A stretch of 64,000 bases of DNA from CAIVVT01 sp963838205 (lineage in GTDB: Bacteria > Acidobacteriota > Terriglobia > Bryobacterales > Bryobacteraceae), in the NCBI GenBank assembly GCA_963838205.1, contig CAWIQF010000024.1, forward strand, positions 21,146 to 85,145, written 5' to 3'. A program made the position numbers and the translations under genes. Numbering within the stretch: position 1 is the first letter of the stretch; the number at the start of each line of letters is the position of its first letter. Positions 60,893 through 64,000 of this stretch are shown one piece after another. The notes under the pieces are model-generated. The model ran no database searches, was not told the DNA's origin, and was given only the letters and a program-made list of their open reading frames with translations.

Positions 60893-63262
60893 ATGCCTAT
60901 CAAGCGACGCGAGTTCATGGCCGGCATGTTGCTCAGCACAGTTGCCGTGGAGCGCGATGTCCCCAAAGGGAAGGTCAACGTCGCAGCCCACGATGCCGGC
61001 GAAATGGCCTGGCCTCCCGGCGCCGGCTACGAATCCAAGGACGCCACCCTGCCCGAAGAGCCGCATTGGCTCCAGGTCGACCTCGGCTCCAAGTACCCGG
61101 TCGATGCCGTGAAGCTTTATCCGAAATTCGGGATGCCCGGCGACCATTTCGCCAGCGAGGGCTTCCCCCTCCGTTTCCGCCTCGAGGCATCCGACGACCC
61201 GCGCTTTGCCGCGCCCTCGCTGATCGCCGACCATACCGCCGCCGACTACCCCGACCCTGTCGATCACATCCAGGTGTTCTCCGCGGCCGCCGTCAAGGCC
61301 CGTTACGTCCGCCTCACCGTGACCCGGCTCAACAAACGCCACCGCGGTCCCTACTATTTCGCCCTGGCCAAGCTCGACGTCCTTTCGGGTGGAAAGGACG
61401 TCGCCGAGGGCCGGCCCATCTCCGACTCCACCAGCGGCGATCTCGGTGTGACCACGCTCACCCGTCCCCCGCGTCCGCAGGGCGAAGGCGTCGTCACCGA
61501 CAATCCCGCCAACGTCATCCCAGCCAGCCGTTGGAAGAAAGTTCCCTACAACATTCACGCTCCTTTGAAAGGCGTCACTCTCGAAGGCGGCCCGCTCAAA
61601 ACCGCCTTTGACCATAACATCGGCTATTTGCTCGGATCCTTTACAGCCGACGAGCTATCAAAAGAGTTTAACGACCGCGCCGGCAGGCCCAACCCCGCCG
61701 GCCTGCGCAAGCCCGACCAGTTCTGGCAGACCGATCTCGCCGGTTCCAACGCCGGCCGCTTCCTGATGGGCGCCGGCAACTCCCTGCGCTGGACCACCCA
61801 TCCCGAATTGCGCCAGCGCCTCGATCGGGTCGTTGACGGCATCGCCGCGTGCCGCCAGCGCAACGGCTATATCATGGCCTATCCCGAGGACACCATTTTC
61901 TACTCCGAGCGCGGCGCCTACACCCGCGCCTGGCTGACCCACGGCCTGATCGAAGCCGGCTACGGCGGTCGCCCCGACGCCTTCCAGCTCCTGCGCGGCA
62001 ACTACGACTGGTTCGACCACTGCGAGTACCTGCCCCAGCTCCTCCGCGGCGCCATCCAAGGCGTCCAAGGGATGATCGCCAACACTCGCATGGCCCACAC
62101 CCCCACGGGCAAGCCCGAGGACATTCAGGTCATCCAGCGCTACTTCCAGGAAGACTACTGGCTCGACCAGCTCGCTCGCCGCGAGCCGCGCGCCATCTGG
62201 CAATACCCCTACGACCGCCCCCACTGCTACCTGATCACCGACCTCGAAGCCTACCTCGACATTTACACCGCCACCGGCGACCGCCGTTATCTCGACGCCG
62301 TCTCCGGCGGCTGGGATCTCTATCGCGACCACTGGGAACACGTCGGTGGCTCCATCGCCATCTGCGAATTCGGTAGCTATCCGCCCGGCTCTTACCTGCT
62401 CCACGCCGAGACCGGCGAGCTCTGCGGCAGCGTTTTCTGGGCCTTCCTCAGCCAGCGTTTCCATTTCCTTTATCCCGACCAAGAGAAGTACGTCACCGAG
62501 ATCGAGAAGTCCATCTACAACGTCGCCCTGGCCAACCAGGTCGGCTCCCAGGGCATCCGCTACCACGCCGTCCTCGCCGGCAAGAAGGACGTCCCCACCG
62601 CTATCAATACCTGCTGCGAGGGGCAGGGCACCCGCCTCCTCGGCGCACTGCCCGAGTTCATCTACTCGCTCGCGCCCGACGGCGTGTTTGTCGATCTATT
62701 TGAGAACTCCTCCATCACCTGGCAGCAGGCCGGCCAGCCCGTCACCCTGCGCATGGAGACTGCGTTTCCCTTCGATCCCCGCGTCGCCCTGCGGATCTCG
62801 ACCCCCACGCCGGTCCACGGCAAGATCCGCGTGCGCATTCCCTCCTGGGCGGCGAAGGATGTCGAACTTCAGGTCAACGACGCCGCCACTCTCACCGGCA
62901 AACCCGGCAGCTACGTCCTGCTCGACCGCACCTGGACCAATGGCGACCGCGTCCACTTCACCCTGCCCATGAACTTCCGTCTCACCCACTACACCGGCCA
63001 GGAGCGCGTCGCCGGCAAGGAGCAGTATGCCGTCGAGTACGGCCCCATCCTGCTCGCCCTCGTCGGCACCCAGCCCGGCCAGGTGGACGAGAAGGGCAAC
63101 GCCACCGTCCCCGCCGGCCCCGCCGATCTCGCCCAACGCCTGCGGCCCAAGCCCGGCGCGCCGCTGCACTTCACTATCGACGGCGATCCGCACCACGAGT
63201 ACGTCCCCTATTGGCTCCTCCAGGACCAGTTCTTCACCTGCGCCCCCGTCCTGAGCGCCTGA
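60893..63262 (+). CDS. GH127-type beta-L-arabinofuranosidase-like protein with an N-terminal discoidin-like domain
   Basis: 789 residues from ATG 60893 (MPIKRREFMAGMLLSTVAVE, Tat-like leader). Residues about 20-170 look like an F5/8-type C (discoidin) carbohydrate-binding domain (HWLQVDLGSKYPVDAVKLYP, VKARYVRLTVTRL). The rest is a DUF1680/GH127 (alpha/alpha)6 barrel with a C-terminal beta-sandwich. The zinc-cysteine active site fits that of characterised GH127: Glu509-x-Cys511 in GELCGS and the adjacent cysteines C574-C575 in INTCCEGQGT. It is expected to release L-arabinofuranose from glycans. The open frame extends upstream without support. It is strongly C-rich in codon use. Confidence 0.87.
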   Translation: MPIKRREFMAGMLLSTVAVERDVPKGKVNVAAHDAGEMAWPPGAGYESKDATLPEEPHWLQVDLGSKYPVDAVKLYPKFGMPGDHFASEGFPLRFRLEASDDPRFAAPSLIADHTAADYPDPVDHIQVFSAAAVKARYVRLTVTRLNKRHRGPYYFALAKLDVLSGGKDVAEGRPISDSTSGDLGVTTLTRPPRPQGEGVVTDNPANVIPASRWKKVPYNIHAPLKGVTLEGGPLKTAFDHNIGYLLGSFTADELSKEFNDRAGRPNPAGLRKPDQFWQTDLAGSNAGRFLMGAGNSLRWTTHPELRQRLDRVVDGIAACRQRNGYIMAYPEDTIFYSERGAYTRAWLTHGLIEAGYGGRPDAFQLLRGNYDWFDHCEYLPQLLRGAIQGVQGMIANTRMAHTPTGKPEDIQVIQRYFQEDYWLDQLARREPRAIWQYPYDRPHCYLITDLEAYLDIYTATGDRRYLDAVSGGWDLYRDHWEHVGGSIAICEFGSYPPGSYLLHAETGELCGSVFWAFLSQRFHFLYPDQEKYVTEIEKSIYNVALANQVGSQGIRYHAVLAGKKDVPTAINTCCEGQGTRLLGALPEFIYSLAPDGVFVDLFENSSITWQQAGQPVTLRMETAFPFDPRVALRISTPTPVHGKIRVRIPSWAAKDVELQVNDAATLTGKPGSYVLLDRTWTNGDRVHFTLPMNFRLTHYTGQERVAGKEQYAVEYGPILLALVGTQPGQVDEKGNATVPAGPADLAQRLRPKPGAPLHFTIDGDPHHEYVPYWLLQDQFFTCAPVLSA

Positions 63263-63290
63263 GTCCGCCGCTGTATCCCGTCACCGGCTC

Positions 63291-63309
63291 GCCTGCCTGC
63301 CAGGCAGGC
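63291..63309. repeat. 19 bp perfect palindrome after the GH127 gene
   Basis: GCCTGCCTG-C-CAGGCAGGC has 9 bp arms, 29 bp past the GH127 stop. No T-run follows, so it is at best a weak transcript end. The rest of the 373 bp gap (63263-63635) holds the dispersed repeat below and the left flank of the insertion sequence. Confidence 0.45.
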
Positions 63310-63479
63310 ATCTCTGACCGTCTTTATGCCCGCTTCGGACACTCGTGTTGCTCGCGCCCACCGCGGTTGAAGCTACGCTGGCCCTCTTCAGCGCATCTTC
63401 AGCACTTGCATCTTGGCCTCCATCTAAGGCGTGCGAGCTTGCGAAACGGGAAGGCCGTGCTCTTCGTTCTGTTCAGTAG

Positions 63480-63512
63480 CACAACCGCTTCTTGCAGTCG
63501 CGGCTCCGTAAC
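63480..63512. repeat. Second copy of the CGCGGCTC-containing dispersed repeat
   Basis: 33 bp matching 38005-38037 with three mismatches; the shared part is CACAACCGCT, CTT, CAGTCGCGGCTCCGT and AC. It is a single unit here, against an array at 38 kb. Confidence 0.65.
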
Positions 63513-63635
63513 GCAAGTCTCCGCGACAGGCCACTAGCCCGAATATTTCACCGGCTCACTGTACAAAAGCCGCCTTCTCTGGCATAAACATTTCAGCCAC
63601 GAAGTGCTTCTGCACAGAAAGCGGCGGCTCTTGCT

Positions 63636-63983
63636 ATGACACAGTGTACCCAGGACAGCTTCGAATTTGAAGCCCATTTTTCGCGCCGGGTGGTGGCGGG
63701 TTTCGACGGCGGCACGATCACTTCCGACGCCGGGGCGCTACTGCTGCGGCAGGTCGACCGGCGCATCGGCCTGCTGCCACGCCTGGCGCGCTGCTTCAGC
63801 GACTTCCGGAATCCGGTTTACATCTCCCACGAAGTGGGTGAAATGGTCTCGCAGCGCGTCTATGCGCTGGCCTTGGGTTACGAAGATCTCAACGACCACG
63901 ACCAACTGCGTGACGACCCGCTGATGGGTCTGCTGGCGGGTAAACGCAAGCCCGGCGCGGCGTTGGCGGAGCAACACACGTAA
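63636..63983 (+). pseudogene. IS1380-family transposase, N-terminal part only
   Basis: 115 residues with the IS1380 transposase start (MTQCTQDSFEFEAHFSRRVV, AGFDGGTITSDAGALLLRQV DRR, DFRNPVYISHEVGEMVSQRV and LGYEDLNDHDQLRDDPLMGL LAGKRKPGAALA). A full transposase is around 430-450 residues. After GAALA the expected GKSTLNRLE is replaced by EQHT and a stop. The bases at 63970-63990 still resemble that coding stretch with small indels, so decay or base errors, rather than a clean cut, may explain the break. Inverted AGCCGCC (63568-63574) and GGCGGCT (63623-63629) flank the region before the ATG. The right end is outside the window. Confidence 0.8.
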
Positions 63984-64000
63984 TCCTACCAAAGGCACAA

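Overview
The window is GC-rich and looks like a chromosomal segment of an Acidobacteriota bacterium, most likely Bryobacterales/Solibacteraceae-like. The reasons are a HAF-repeat protein, many Tat-exported oxidoreductases and racemases, a DUF6599-like protein, AIM24, GH127 and GH43 carbohydrate enzymes, and a Cys-rich insert in RpoB. The affiliation is inferred from gene content, because no search could be run.

Layout. 1-6.9 kb: HAF-repeat protein (probably 5'-partial), a secreted hypothetical, a SpoT-like HD hydrolase, the overlapping pair uppS-cdsA (lipid carrier and phospholipid precursors), a 0.5 kb non-coding block with three diverged repeats, a secreted zincin-like protein, a lipoprotein and a YceI protein. 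6.9-9.1 kb: MarR regulator and the overlapping purC-cvpA pair. 9.2-23.6 kb: the information-processing core, tRNA-Tyr, tRNA-Thr, tuf, tRNA-Trp, secE, nusG, rplK, rplA, rplJ, rplL, rpoB, rpoC, closed by a strong hairpin. 23.8-30.4 kb: URO-D family protein, acs (convergent), AIM24, a sensor/response-regulator protein with no recognisable ATPase motifs, DoxX and DUF1801. 30.7-37.9 kb: secA, a frameshifted DUF6599-like gene, a Tat-exported Nif3-like protein, a promoter-hairpins-terminator unit that looks like a small RNA gene, and RNase J. 38-45.5 kb: FAD oxidase, enolase-superfamily protein, a membrane protein/winged-helix pair with a probably leaderless promoter, YkgJ, a Tat-leader remnant, a HigBA module and a Gfo/Idh/MocA oxidoreductase. 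45.7-55.1 kb: membrane HExxH protein, zinc alcohol dehydrogenase, amidohydrolase, cytidine deaminase, GH43-like protein, a large frameshifted glycosidase-like gene and a glycosyltransferase. 55.4-64 kb: a complete small transcription unit on the minus strand, an Hfq-like protein, an IMPase family protein, the nucleoside-salvage cluster (pyrimidine phosphorylase, NupC transporter, purine nucleoside phosphorylase), GH127 and a broken IS1380 transposase.

How it works together. Most of the window is housekeeping: transcription, translation, Sec export, RNA decay, isoprenoid/phospholipid precursors, purine synthesis and nucleoside salvage. Between these lie scavenging functions for plant or microbial polysaccharides. 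I see no CRISPR array, prophage or obvious defence island.

The observations most worth following are the small RNA candidate at about 36.02-36.13 kb, the minus-strand small-protein unit at 55.4-55.8 kb, two near-identical promoters (TTGACG-17 nt-TAAACT) that place the start codon at the predicted transcription start, the repeat families, and three genes each broken by a single extra base. Those three breaks may be sequence errors.
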